Part shown: positions 43,459 to 52,750 of the stretch, in pieces
Layout: every line of letters starts with the position of its first letter
Numbering within the stretch: position 1 is the first letter of the stretch
Assembly (NCBI GenBank): GCA_965203525.1
Contig: OZ241898.1
Location: 124,001 to 188,000 of the forward strand
Origin: WTFV01 sp965203525
Lineage (GTDB): Bacteria; Acidobacteriota; Vicinamibacteria; Vicinamibacterales; UBA8438
Direction of reading: 5' to 3'
DNA length: 64,000 nucleotides
Position numbers and translations under genes: made by a program
Notes under the pieces: generated by a model
What the model saw: only the letters and a program-made list of their open reading frames with translations
What the model was told of the DNA's origin: nothing
Database searches by the model: none

Positions 43459-45840
43459 TCAGCTCCCCTTCGCTTCCTGGATGGCGCGCCACACCCGCTC
43501 GGGCGTGAAGGGCATGTCCACGCGCTGGACGCCGAGCGGCTTCAGCGCGTCCAGCACGGCGTTGCAGACCGCCGCCGTCGACGCGATCGTGCCCGCCTCG
43601 CCGATCCCCTTCACGCCCAGCGGGTGGTGCGGGGAGCGGGTGACGGTCGAGATGACGTCCAGCTCCGGCAGGAGGTCGGCGCGCGGCAGCGCGTAGTCGA
43701 GCATCGTCCCGGTGACGAGCTGTCCGTTCTCGTCGTAGGCGGCGCCTTCCCACAGCGCCTGGCCGACGCCCTGCACGATGCCGCCGTGCACCTGTCCCTC
43801 GACGATGGTGGGGTTGATCTGCGGCCCGCAGTCGTCGAGCGCCGTATAGCCGGTCAGCTCGACCTGCCCGGTGTTCTCGTCCACCTCGACCACCGCGAGG
43901 TGGGCGCCGTAGGGGAAGACGAAGTTCGGCGGATCGTAGAAGGTCGACGCCTCGAGGCCCGCCTCCATCCCCTCCGGCAGGTTCCAGGCGACGTTGGCCA
44001 TCAGGGCGACGTCCTGGATCGTCTTCGCCTTGTCGGGCGATCCCTTGACGAAGAACTTGCCGTCGGCGTAGTCCATGTCCTCGACCGACGCTTCGAGCAG
44101 GTGCGCGGCCAGCACCTTCGCCTTGTCGCGGATCTTGCGCACCGCCATCGCGAGGGCCGCCCCGCCGACCGCCGTGGTCCGGCTGCCGTAGGTGCCCCAG
44201 CCCATCGGGGTGGCGTCGGTGTCGCCGTGGAAGATCTTCACGTCGTCGGCCGCGACGCCGATCTCGCTGGCGACGATCTGCGCGAAGGTGGTCTCCTCGC
44301 CCTGGCCGTGCGGCGACGCCCCGATGAAGACGTGCACCTTGCCGGTCGGGTGGAAGCGGACGATGGCGCTCTCCCACAGCCCGCCCTGGAAGCCGATCGC
44401 CCCGGCCACCTGCGACGGTCCGAGCCCGCAGATCTCGACGTAGGACGACAGGCCCAAGCCGAGGCGCTTCCCGTTCGAAGGACCCGCCTTCTGCTTCTCC
44501 CGCAACGCCTTGTAGCCGGTGTGGTCGAGCAGCTTCTCGAGCGCGCCGGGGTAGTCGCCGCTGTCGTATTCCAGCGTGGTGACCACCGTGTGGCCGTCGT
44601 CGAACTTCGGGATGAAGTTCTTCCGGCGCACGTCGGCCGGGTCCATGTCGAGCTTCGCGGCGAGCGCGTCGATCAGCCGCTCCAGCATGAAGGTCGCCTC
44701 GGGCCGCCCGGCGCCGCGGTACGCCTCCACCGGGACGCCGTTGGTGTAGACGCCGTAGACGTCCTCCTTCAGGGCCGGGATCGTGTAGCAGCCCGACAGC
44801 ATCAGGCCGTGCAGGATGGTCGGGATGCCGGGCGCGGCGGTCGACAGGTACGCGCCCATGCCGGCGTATACGGTGCAGCGCAGCCCGGTGATCTTCCCGT
44901 CCTTCGTCGCCGCCAGCTCCACGTCCTGCACGTGGTCGCGGCCGTGCGTCGTCGCCTGGTAGTTCTCGCTGCGGGTCTCGATCCACTTGACCGGCCGGCC
45001 GAGCCGCCGCGAGCAGAACACGGTGACGAAGTCGGCCGGGTAGGCGGCGATCTTGCTGCCGAAGCCGCCGCCCACCTCCGGGGCGATGACGCGCAGCTTG
45101 TCCTCCGTCACGCCGGTGACCAGCGAGCAGAGGAAGCGGACGATGTGCGGGTTCTGGGTCGTGTTCCAGAGCGTCAGCTCGCCCGTCGCGCGGTTGTACT
45201 GCGCGACCGCCCCGCGGGTCTCCATCGCGTTGGGAATCAGCCGCTGCTGGAGGATGCGCTCCTTGACGACGACGCCGTCCGCCTCCGCCGCCGCGAACGC
45301 CGCGTCGAGGTCGCCGCCGCCCGCCACGGTCCAGTGGAACGCCTGGTTGCCGCTGACGGCCTCCCCGTTGACGTCCCGGGCGTGCAGTTGCGGCGCGTCG
45401 GCCCGGGCCGCCTGCTCTGGATCGGTCACGGCCGGCAGCGCCTCGTAGTCGACCTCGATCCGCTCGAGCGCGTCGTGCGCCTGGTACGGCGTCTCGGCCA
45501 CCACCACCGCCACGATGTCGCCGGTGTAGCGGACGACGTCCTTGGCGATGCACGGATACGGGGCGATCCGCAGTTCCGAGTCGGGAAGCAGCCAGGCGCA
45601 GGGCACCGGCTGCAGCGCGCCTTCCGTGTCGGCGCCGGTGTAGACGGCGACCACCCCCGGGGCGGCCTTCGCCTGCTCGGTGTCGATGCGCGTGATCCGG
45701 GCGTGGGCGTGGCTGCTGCGGAGCATCGCGGCGTGCGCCATCCCGGGCAGGGTGACGTCGCCGGTGTAGGCGGCGCTCCCGGTGATGAGGCGCGGGTCCT
45801 CGCGGCGGCGGATTCCGGAGCCGAAGATTCTGCTGCTCAT
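43459..45840 (-). CDS. coxL: Molybdenum hydroxylase large subunit, form II CO-dehydrogenase type
   Basis: The 793-aa subunit has Mo-cofactor regions (APEVGGGFGSKIAAYPADF, VEAYRGAGRPEATF, GASPHGQGEETTF, and VKGIGEAGTIAS with the catalytic Glu). The active-site loop near residue 373 reads AYRGAGR, the form II sequence, rather than the form I AYxCSFR with its Cys. Form II proteins may oxidise CO poorly or act on other substrates. The ATG at 45840 is chosen because the MSSRIFGSGIRRREDPRLI start is family-like; GGAGAG precedes it. Confidence 0.9.
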   Translation of the reverse strand: MSSRIFGSGIRRREDPRLITGSAAYTGDVTLPGMAHAAMLRSSHAHARITRIDTEQAKAAPGVVAVYTGADTEGALQPVPCAWLLPDSELRIAPYPCIAKDVVRYTGDIVAVVVAETPYQAHDALERIEVDYEALPAVTDPEQAARADAPQLHARDVNGEAVSGNQAFHWTVAGGGDLDAAFAAAEADGVVVKERILQQRLIPNAMETRGAVAQYNRATGELTLWNTTQNPHIVRFLCSLVTGVTEDKLRVIAPEVGGGFGSKIAAYPADFVTVFCSRRLGRPVKWIETRSENYQATTHGRDHVQDVELAATKDGKITGLRCTVYAGMGAYLSTAAPGIPTILHGLMLSGCYTIPALKEDVYGVYTNGVPVEAYRGAGRPEATFMLERLIDALAAKLDMDPADVRRKNFIPKFDDGHTVVTTLEYDSGDYPGALEKLLDHTGYKALREKQKAGPSNGKRLGLGLSSYVEICGLGPSQVAGAIGFQGGLWESAIVRFHPTGKVHVFIGASPHGQGEETTFAQIVASEIGVAADDVKIFHGDTDATPMGWGTYGSRTTAVGGAALAMAVRKIRDKAKVLAAHLLEASVEDMDYADGKFFVKGSPDKAKTIQDVALMANVAWNLPEGMEAGLEASTFYDPPNFVFPYGAHLAVVEVDENTGQVELTGYTALDDCGPQINPTIVEGQVHGGIVQGVGQALWEGAAYDENGQLVTGTMLDYALPRADLLPELDVISTVTRSPHHPLGVKGIGEAGTIASTAAVCNAVLDALKPLGVQRVDMPFTPERVWRAIQEAKGS

Positions 45841-45854
45841 GGCTGTCTCTCCCG

Positions 45855-46334
<480 letters not shown>

Positions 46335-46357
46335 GCGTCACCTCCCAGGGGAGCGGC

Positions 46358-46363
46358 ATTATA
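46358..46363 (-). promoter_or_regulatory. TATAAT -10 of the cox operon
   Basis: Minus-strand TATAAT ends 24 bp before the coxS TTG. The -35 zone is occupied by a long inverted repeat (46366-46408), so an activator or a structural effect is likely. Confidence 0.55.
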
Positions 46364-46365
46364 TC

Positions 46366-46408
46366 GCCCGCCGGCGGATGCGCGCCACCGCCGCATCCGC
46401 CGGCGGGC
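46366..46408. terminator. 17-bp perfect inverted repeat before coxS
   Basis: Arms GCCCGCCGGCGGATGCG (46366-46382) and its exact complement (46392-46408) flank a 9-base loop. It lies after the PEP mutase stop and directly upstream of the cox -10. It may end upstream transcription, act as an operator, or both. Confidence 0.6.
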
Positions 46409-46523
46409 GCGCGCGGCAGACCGGGCCGGCGCCCGGAGCGGTTCGCGAAACCGCCGCCCGCGGCGTCGGCCGGGACGTGCGCGGCGTTCGGGCCGCGCAG
46501 GTCGTCGAAACCGTTCGCAAAGG

Positions 46524-47420
46524 CTACGAGCCGCCGCCGTAGCGCCCGGCCAGGGCGTGCGCGTCGTCCGCGCCGAGCAGGTCGTTGAACCGCTCGAAGG
46601 GGATGAGCCGATCCGCGACGCCGGCCGTCGTGCCCTCGGCCCGCAGGCGCCCGTACACGGTCTCCAGCGCGCCGGCCGCGGCGTACAGGCCGGCCACCGG
46701 GTAGAGGACGAGCTGGAACCCCGCCGCGGCCAGCTCGCCGCGCCCGAGCAGCGGCGTCCGCCCCTGCTCGACCATGTTCGCCACGGTCGGCTTCGGGGCG
46801 CTCCGGCCCACCGCGAGCAGCTCCTCGCGCGTGCGGGGCGCTTCGATGAACGTGGCGTCCGCCCCGGCCGCGCGGGCCGCTTCGGCGCGCGCCAGCGCCT
46901 CGTCGAGGCCGCCGTCGGCGATGGCGTCGGTGCGGGCGACGAGGAAGAAGCCGGCGTCCCGCCCGGCGTCGACCGCGGCGCGGATCCGGGCGAGGTACTC
47001 GCCGCGCGGGACGACCCGCTTGCCCCGCATGTGGCCGCAGCGCTTCGGCCACACCTGATCCTCCAGGAAGCAGCCGGCGGCGCCGGCCGCGATCAGCTCG
47101 CGCACGGTGCGGACGACGTTCAGCGGATTGCCGTAGCCGGTGTCGGCGTCGACGAGGATCGGGATGGAGACGCTGCCGCAGATGCGCCGCGCGCGGTCGA
47201 TCACTTCGCTCTGGGTCAGCAGGCCCACGTCCGGCTCCCCGATGCAGGTGGCCGAAACCGCGTATCCCGACACGAACGCGAGCTCGAAGCCGGCCCGCTC
47301 CGCCAGCTTCGCCGACAGGGTGTCGTAGACGCCGGGGAACACCAGGCTGCCCGAGCGCTCCAGAATGGACCGCACGCGCGCGGGCACGTGGTCACGCTGC
47401 CGGGCGGCGCTGCCTGTCAT
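46524..47420 (-). CDS. PEP mutase / isocitrate lyase superfamily enzyme
   Basis: The 298-aa protein has FPGVYDTLSAKLAERAGFE, the metal-binding DADTGYGNP and the catalytic loop around KRCGH, then FLVARTDA. The family includes carboxyvinyl-carboxyphosphonate mutase, 2,3-dimethylmalate lyase and oxaloacetate decarboxylase; KRCGH with Cys suggests lyase chemistry. Its ATG overlaps the stop of the upstream phosphodiesterase gene (ATGA at 47417-47420), so they are coupled. Confidence 0.85.
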   Translation of the reverse strand: MTGSAARQRDHVPARVRSILERSGSLVFPGVYDTLSAKLAERAGFELAFVSGYAVSATCIGEPDVGLLTQSEVIDRARRICGSVSIPILVDADTGYGNPLNVVRTVRELIAAGAAGCFLEDQVWPKRCGHMRGKRVVPRGEYLARIRAAVDAGRDAGFFLVARTDAIADGGLDEALARAEAARAAGADATFIEAPRTREELLAVGRSAPKPTVANMVEQGRTPLLGRGELAAAGFQLVLYPVAGLYAAAGALETVYGRLRAEGTTAGVADRLIPFERFNDLLGADDAHALAGRYGGGS

Positions 47421-48844
47421 CGCGCGTGGACCGCGCGCGCCCGGGCACGTGCGGCCTGCTTCGCGTTCGGCTGCGCGCGCCCGGGGATGGAGTGGAGCGC
47501 GGCGACGGCCTCACCCGGATCCGCCGTTCGGCTGCGCGCGCCCGGGGCTGGATGCGCGCGGGGCACGTGACCGCTCCCGCCCTGCCGGGCCGGCGACTGC
47601 CGCAACGCCGGCGCGAACGCGGCGAGGCTGCCGGCGGCTTCCGGATTCGGCGTCAGACCGAGCAGGTGGCACAGCAGCGGGTAGACGTCCACCGCATCGA
47701 CCGCGGGCAGCGCGATGCCGGCCGCGATGCCCGGACCCGCCGCCAGGAAGATGCCGTGCATCTCCGGCTGGGTCGGATCCCAGCCGTGCATGCCGGCCGG
47801 CGGCTGGCCGGCGGGGTGGATCCGCACCATGCCCAGTCCGTCCGGCAGCACCACGAGGTCGCCGAAGCGACGGTTGCCGCGCGCATGCAGGTGCGCCGGA
47901 AGCTCCTCGCGGAGATACGCCCGGGCGTGCGCCAGCCGCGCATTCAGCCGGTCGCGCAGGGCGCGTGCGCCGCCGGGGTCGCCGAGGTGCAGGCTGACCG
48001 CCGGACCGGTCTGCGCGAGGCGCACCCCGGCCAGATCCGCCCCCGCCCGCAGCACGGTGGTGCGGTCCGGATCCGGCGCCGCCATCCCGTGGTCCGAGAC
48101 GACGACGAGGACGACGCGGCCGGCGTGCGGCAGCGCGTCGATGCCCTTCGTCAACCGTCCCAGCAGCCGGTCGGCGCGCTCGACGCTCCGCCGCATGCCC
48201 GGATCGCGCGGGCCGAGGCGGTGGCCGGCGCCGTCCACCAGCGAGAAGTAGAGGGTGACGAGGTGCGGGCGTTCCGCCGCCGGCAGGGACAGCCACGCCA
48301 GCACCTGCGCGACCCGTTCGCGGTTCGGGACGCGCCCGTCGTACGGCCGCCAGTGGCTCGGGCGAACGCCGCCGACGTCGGCCTCCGTGCCCGGGAAGAA
48401 GAACGCGGCCGCCACCATGCCCTGGGTTTCCGCGGTGACCCAGATCGGCTCGCCGCCCCACCACGAGCCGTCCTGCGCGTCGCCGCTGCGGCGGTAGCTG
48501 AACTCCGCCCCGCGCGCCGGATCGAAGAACTCGTTGCCGACCATCCCGTGCGCCTCCGGGTGCATTCCGGTGGCGATGGAGTAGTGTCCCGGAAAGGTGA
48601 GCGAGGGAAAGACGCTGACGAGGCCGGCCGCGCGCATCCCGCGCGCCGCGAGGCGGTCGAAGTGCGGCGTGTCGAAGCGGGCGAGATAGTCCGGGTGGAA
48701 GCCGTCGAACGAGACGAGGACGACGAAGGGCCGCGACTCGATGCCGGGCCGGTTGATCCCGCCGGTCCCGGCTGCCGGCGGCGCCGCCGCCCGTTCCGGC
48801 TCGGCGCCCGCCGCCGCGCCGCATGCGACCACCCAGGCGAGCAT
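47417..48844 (-). CDS. Type I phosphodiesterase / nucleotide pyrophosphatase, exported
   Basis: The ~475-aa protein has metal-binding FVVLVSFDGFHPDYL, the nucleophile Thr in SLTFPGHYS and VVSDHGMAAPD, as in ectonucleotide pyrophosphatase/phosphodiesterases. The signal segment is MLAWVVACGAAAGAEPERAA. The start is unclear: the frame is open to an ATG at 49069, and that extension is mostly a 24-residue repeat (N-L-F-G-E-N-x-P-A-S-V-R) created by the 72-bp duplication. The last ~60 residues are Arg/Ala/Pro-rich and also repeated at DNA level (TTCGGCTGCGCGCGCCCGGGG at 47466 and 47527). Confidence 0.8.
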   Translation of the reverse strand: MLAWVVACGAAAGAEPERAAAPPAAGTGGINRPGIESRPFVVLVSFDGFHPDYLARFDTPHFDRLAARGMRAAGLVSVFPSLTFPGHYSIATGMHPEAHGMVGNEFFDPARGAEFSYRRSGDAQDGSWWGGEPIWVTAETQGMVAAAFFFPGTEADVGGVRPSHWRPYDGRVPNRERVAQVLAWLSLPAAERPHLVTLYFSLVDGAGHRLGPRDPGMRRSVERADRLLGRLTKGIDALPHAGRVVLVVVSDHGMAAPDPDRTTVLRAGADLAGVRLAQTGPAVSLHLGDPGGARALRDRLNARLAHARAYLREELPAHLHARGNRRFGDLVVLPDGLGMVRIHPAGQPPAGMHGWDPTQPEMHGIFLAAGPGIAAGIALPAVDAVDVYPLLCHLLGLTPNPEAAGSLAAFAPALRQSPARQGGSGHVPRAHPAPGARSRTADPGEAVAALHSIPGRAQPNAKQAARARARAVHAR

Positions 48845-48850
48845 GGCAAC

Positions 48851-49120
48851 GAACCGCACGCTCGCCGGCAGATGATTCTCGCCGAACAGGCCTGGTATCG
48901 CACGTATGGTGCTGCCGGCCGCGAGCCGCACGCTCGCCGGCAGATTCTCTCCGAACAGGTTCGGCAGCGCACGCAGGGCGCTGACGGCCGCGAACCGCGC
49001 GCTCGCCCACGGTCCGCGGCGCAGGACGCGCGGCGGGGAGCGGGTGGGGTACGGCCGGGCGCCGATCATCGACGCATCCGGCCGCGCGCGGCGCGGGACG
49101 CGCGGCGGGAACGGATGGGG
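48851..49120. repeat. Two sets of ~72-bp-period repeats before the phosphodiesterase
   Basis: Set 1: GAACCGCACGCTCGCC-type blocks of up to 40 bp at 48851, 48923 and 48993 (periods 72 and 70). Set 2: about 30 bp starting GCAGGACGCGCGGCGG at 49021 and 49093 (period 72), ending just before the tRNA. Intervening sequence is not conserved, except a short GCTGCCGGCC/GCTGACGGCC. Confidence 0.85.
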
Positions 49121-49192
49121 TGAGTGACGGGACTCGAACCCGCGACTTCCGGAGCCACAGTCCGGCGCTCCACCAACTGAGCTACACTCACC
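49119..49192 (-). tRNA. tRNA-His (GTG)
   Basis: The minus strand folds as a tRNA: acceptor GTGAGTG with CACTCAC, D-arm AGCTCAGTTGGT, anticodon stem around CTGTGGC (GTG) and T-arm GCGGGTTCGAGTCCCGT. An extra G before position 1 opposite a C fits tRNA-His. CCA is not encoded. Confidence 0.93.
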
Positions 49193-49300
49193 ACGGTGCG
49201 TGGCCGCGAAGCAGGCGCCTCGCATCATGCACGATCCGCCATTGTAGCATTCCCGCGCGTTTCTCCTCGCCGGGGGACGCGACCCTCGCGGGGACGCGCA

Positions 49301-49306
49301 TACAAT
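49301..49306 (+). promoter_or_regulatory. -10 element of the phosphatase regulator
   Basis: TACAAT six bases before the ATG at 49313. If used, the mRNA is nearly leaderless. Confidence 0.35.
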
Positions 49307-49312
49307 AGCGCC

Positions 49313-50767
49313 ATGTCGAAGACCGGCGATCCGCCGCGCGACTCCGGCCGGCCCACCGCCAGGGTCGGCGACGACGCCGTCACCGGGGCGCGGGTGATGG
49401 TCGAGGCGTTCCGCCTCACGACCGACGGGAGCGACGCGAACCGCGTCCTGAACGGCATCCTCGACGGCCTGGTGTCGCTGGTCGAGCACGACGCGGCCGC
49501 CATCTACGTCGTCGACCCGCTCGGCGCGCGCGTGTCGCACAGCCTCGCGCGCGGCTGCGTCAATCCGGTGCCGGTCGAGCTGTCCGCCCCGTTCGAGGAC
49601 CACGGCGTGGTGGGGCGGGTCCTGGCCACCGGCGAGCCGGTTTCCCTGCACGATCAGCCGGGCGTGTGCGAGGGCCGCCAACGCGCGCGCTCGCGGCTGG
49701 TGGTGCCGCTCGTCGGTTCCCACGGGCGCGTGCGGGGAGCGCTCGATCTCTGGTCGGACCGGCCGTCCGGCTACGACCAGGCGGCCGAGGCGGTGGTCGG
49801 CGTCTACGCCGCGGCGGTCGCCGCGACCATCGAGAACGCCCGCCTCATCGCCGAGGTCCGCGACAAGCGCCGCCTCGACAGCGACCTCGCGCTGGCGCGC
49901 GACGTGATGACGGATCTTCTGCCGCAGGCGACGCCGGCGGTGGCCGGATTCGACATCGCGGGGGCGCACGAGTCGTCGCTGGCGGTCGGCGGCGACTACT
50001 ACGAGTTCATTCCGCTGCCGGACGACCGCTGGGGCGTGGTGATCGCCGACGTCGTCGGCAAGGGCGTCGCCGCGGCGCTGCTGGTGGCGGCGACCCGGGC
50101 GTCCATCGCCTCGCTGGTCGGCCACGAGCTGGCCGTGCGCGCGATCATGCGCCGCGCGAACCGCTTCTTCCACGAGTCGGTGGAGGAGGGACGCTACGTC
50201 ACCCTCTTCTACATGGTGCTCGACGTGCCGGCGAAGAGCCTGCTCTACGTCAACGCGGGACACGTGCCGCCGGTGCTGGTGCGCGCGGGGGGCGAGGTCG
50301 AGTTGCTGGAGGAAGGCGGCGTGCCGCTCGGCCTGTTCGAGTCGCCGCGCTACTTCGAAGGGCGCGCGGTGCTGGCGCCGGGCGACATCCTGGGCCTGTA
50401 CACCGACGGCATCGTCGAGCAGACGAATCCGGAGGGCGGGGAGTACGGCGCCTCGCGCCTCGTCGCGACGTTGCGCCAGGCGGGTCAGGCGGGCGCGACG
50501 GAGCTGTGCAGCCGCGTGATGCAGGACGTGCACCGCTTCGGGGCCGGCAAGCAGGTGGACGACCGGACGCTGGTGATCATCCGTTCGAACGCCGCGCGTC
50601 CGCCCGCCCGTCCCCGTCCTGAGCGGTCCCGGTCGAGGACGAACCCCGGTTTCCACGGGCCCCGCCCGGCCACGGGCGTCAGGACGAGTCGGTGGCCGGT
50701 GGTGGTCCGCGGCGGGCGTCGAGTCGGAGGTCGCCGGGGAACTCCGGATGGAACCGGCGGAACGTGA
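49313..50767 (+). CDS. GAF - SpoIIE (PP2C-type) serine phosphatase
   Basis: The 484-aa protein has a GAF domain (~30-180) and an RsbU/SpoIIE phosphatase domain (~200-430) with the metal site VGGDYYEF, IADVVGKG, LGLYTDGIVEQ and the final D in VDDRTLVII. Such proteins dephosphorylate anti-sigma-factor antagonists. No cognate kinase or STAS gene is adjacent. The last ~55 residues are Arg/Pro/Gly-rich and overlap the convergent SDR gene, so the true stop may reflect a recent extension. Confidence 0.82.
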   Translation: MSKTGDPPRDSGRPTARVGDDAVTGARVMVEAFRLTTDGSDANRVLNGILDGLVSLVEHDAAAIYVVDPLGARVSHSLARGCVNPVPVELSAPFEDHGVVGRVLATGEPVSLHDQPGVCEGRQRARSRLVVPLVGSHGRVRGALDLWSDRPSGYDQAAEAVVGVYAAAVAATIENARLIAEVRDKRRLDSDLALARDVMTDLLPQATPAVAGFDIAGAHESSLAVGGDYYEFIPLPDDRWGVVIADVVGKGVAAALLVAATRASIASLVGHELAVRAIMRRANRFFHESVEEGRYVTLFYMVLDVPAKSLLYVNAGHVPPVLVRAGGEVELLEEGGVPLGLFESPRYFEGRAVLAPGDILGLYTDGIVEQTNPEGGEYGASRLVATLRQAGQAGATELCSRVMQDVHRFGAGKQVDDRTLVIIRSNAARPPARPRPERSRSRTNPGFHGPRPATGVRTSRWPVVVRGGRRVGGRRGTPDGTGGT

Positions 50768-51611
50768 TCCCCAGGATTTCCTGCGCCGGGACCGGATCCA
50801 GCGTCAACGGCACGTTCATCCGCTCCAGGCTGGCCACGCTGTAGGGGGCTCCCGTGAGGAGGCGCCAGAAGTGAAACGCCGTCCTCGCGGGCCCGAGAGG
50901 CAACGGGACGAGGAACGGGCGTCTGCCCAGCGACTCGAAGATGCGGCGGACCATGTCGCGGTAGCTCAGCGTCTCGCCGCCCGGCAGGTCGAGGCGCGCG
51001 TTCCGCGTCCCGGGAGCGCCCGCCGCGGCCACCATGGCCCGCGCCACGTCGTCGGCGTGGATCGGCTGGCGCCCGCCGGCGCCCGGGCCGACGATCGGGA
51101 AGAACCCGAAACGCCGTACGAAGGATGCGATGGCGGTGACGTTGCGGTCGTGCCCCGGATCGTAGATCAGGGTCGGGCGGAAGATCGTCCAGGCGGCCTT
51201 GCGATCTTCGCAGAGCTGCCGGAGGTCCGCCTCGGCCCGTTCCAGCCGTTGCACCAGTTCCCGCTCGCGCGGGTCGGAGCTCCGGGCCTTGAAGCGCACG
51301 CTGGACGTGCTGAGCGCAATCACCCGCCCGGCGGCGGTGCGCCGGACGAGCGCCGGCAGCGCGGGGATCGGGACCAGCGAGAACCACGTCGCGGCGGCGG
51401 GCACGGTCACGCTTTCCGCGGCGGGCGCAACGCGCCAGGCAAAGCCCGGCGGCGGGTCGTACGGCGGCGGCGCGGGACGGCGCGTGAGGCACACGCCGTC
51501 GAACCCGGCGTCGGCCAGACGCCGCGCGAGATGGCGGCCGACCAGGCTGGTCGCGCCGAGAACGACGGCGAACGGCCTGCCGCCCGCCCGGCCGCCGACG
51601 GTCGCCGTCAT
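50679..51611 (-). CDS. NAD(P)-dependent epimerase/dehydratase-like protein
   Basis: The 310-aa protein has a Rossmann motif VVLGATSLVGRHLARRL but no clear Y-x-x-x-K, so it is an atypical SDR; WTIFRPTLIYDPG and QPIHADDVARAM are nucleotide-sugar-epimerase-like. It lies in the glycan zone and probably modifies a lipid- or nucleotide-linked sugar. The ATG overlaps the TGA of a short glycosyltransferase remnant. Its 3' end overlaps the convergent phosphatase gene by 89 bp. Confidence 0.7.
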   Translation of the reverse strand: MTATVGGRAGGRPFAVVLGATSLVGRHLARRLADAGFDGVCLTRRPAPPPYDPPPGFAWRVAPAAESVTVPAAATWFSLVPIPALPALVRRTAAGRVIALSTSSVRFKARSSDPRERELVQRLERAEADLRQLCEDRKAAWTIFRPTLIYDPGHDRNVTAIASFVRRFGFFPIVGPGAGGRQPIHADDVARAMVAAAGAPGTRNARLDLPGGETLSYRDMVRRIFESLGRRPFLVPLPLGPARTAFHFWRLLTGAPYSVASLERMNVPLTLDPVPAQEILGITFRRFHPEFPGDLRLDARRGPPPATDSS

Positions 51612-51718
51612 GCGCTCCGACCGCTCCCGTGCCGCGCGCCGGCAGCGACGGCGTCGATCGCCGCGGCGAGCACCGGTCCGGTCCGGTACGAGACCATGAC
51701 GACGCTGATACCATCCAC
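51608..51718 (-). pseudogene. Remnant of a family 2 glycosyltransferase
   Basis: A GTG opens 36 codons beginning MDGISVVMVSYRTGPVLAAA, the conserved start of GT2 enzymes (S-V-V-M-V-S-Y-x-T-G-x-x-L). After about 24 residues it turns into a short Gly/Arg/Ser tail and a TGA that overlaps the SDR ATG. It looks like the two ends of a GT2 gene joined by a large deletion. Confidence 0.55.
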
Positions 51719-51721
51719 GCC

Positions 51722-52750
51722 GTGATTCTACTCGCGGCCCTGGCCGCGTTCGCGGCCGGCGCCGCGTCCGCCGGCTGGCTTGCGTCGCGCGGGCCGCGCC
51801 GCTGGCTCGTCGACCGTCCCAATGCGCGTTCGTTGCACGATCGGCCCGTGTCGCGCGCCGGCGGCGTCGCGATCGTCGCCGGAACGACCGCCGGGCTGGC
51901 GATCCTCGCGCTCTCCGAGACGCCGGCGCCCGCCGCCGGCTGGGTGCTCGCCGGCGCGCTGATCGTCGGCGTCGTGTCGCTCGCGGACGACCTCCGGCGC
52001 GTCTCCCCGGCGATCCGCATCGCGTGCCATCTCGCGGCGGCCGCCTGCGTCGTGGCCGCCGGCCTGCCGCCCGAGCAGCTCCTCCTTCCCGGCGCGGCGC
52101 TGGCGCTCGACCCGGCCGCCGGCGCCGCGTTCACCCTGCTGTTCGTGGCGTGGTTCGTCAACCTCTACAATTTCATGGACGGCATGGACGGGTTCGCCGG
52201 GGGCATGGCGGTGATCGGCTTCACGACCCTCGCGGGGTTCGGCGCCGCCTCCGGCGCGGACGCGCTCGCCGGGGTGGGGGCGGCCGCGGCGGCGTCCTCC
52301 CTCGGATTCCTCCTGTTCAACTTCCCGCCGGCGAAGGTGTTCCTGGGCGACCTCGGGTCGACGCTGCTGGGCTATCTCTGCGCGGTCGCGATGCTCTGGG
52401 CGGCGCGCTCCGCGGCGGTCCCGTTGTGGATCTCCGGCCTCGTGTTCTCGCCGTTCATCGTCGATGCGTCGGTCACGATCGCCCGCCGCACCATCGCGGG
52501 CGAACGGCCCTGGCGCGCCCACCGCACCCACTTCTACCAGCGCCTCGTGCGGCTCGGCTGGGGGCACCGCGGGACGGTGGTGGTCGAGTACGGTCTGATG
52601 ATCGCGTGCGCCGGTTCCGCCGCGGCGGCGTTGCGGCTGCCGCCGGGCGCGCAGGCGGCGCTGGCCGGCGCGTGGGCGGTCGCCTACGTTCTCTTCATGC
52701 TCGGCGTCGCGCGTCTCGAAGGCGCGGGGCCGCGTTCGACTCGGAGATAG
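51722..52750 (+). CDS. WecA/MraY-type undecaprenyl-phosphate sugar-1-P transferase
   Basis: The 342-aa membrane protein has about ten helices and the family motifs RSLHDRPVSRAGG, DDLRRVSPAIR, NLYNFMDGMDGFAGG (Mg-binding Asp) and VFLGDLGSTLLGY, then RAHRTHFYQRLVRLG. It loads a sugar phosphate onto undecaprenyl phosphate, the first step of O-antigen or capsule repeat synthesis. A GTG at 51722 is the likely start. Its last 67 bases overlap the convergent CapD-like gene. Confidence 0.85.
   Translation: MILLAALAAFAAGAASAGWLASRGPRRWLVDRPNARSLHDRPVSRAGGVAIVAGTTAGLAILALSETPAPAAGWVLAGALIVGVVSLADDLRRVSPAIRIACHLAAAACVVAAGLPPEQLLLPGAALALDPAAGAAFTLLFVAWFVNLYNFMDGMDGFAGGMAVIGFTTLAGFGAASGADALAGVGAAAAASSLGFLLFNFPPAKVFLGDLGSTLLGYLCAVAMLWAARSAAVPLWISGLVFSPFIVDASVTIARRTIAGERPWRAHRTHFYQRLVRLGWGHRGTVVVEYGLMIACAGSAAAALRLPPGAQAALAGAWAVAYVLFMLGVARLEGAGPRSTRR

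Noticed and set aside
43459..45840. Form I (true) CO dehydrogenase
   Set aside because: The active-site loop lacks the Cys of AYxCSFR and reads AYRGAGR.
49119..49192. tRNA-His as an integration site of a genomic island
   Set aside because: No integrase and no copy of the tRNA 3' end found nearby in the window.
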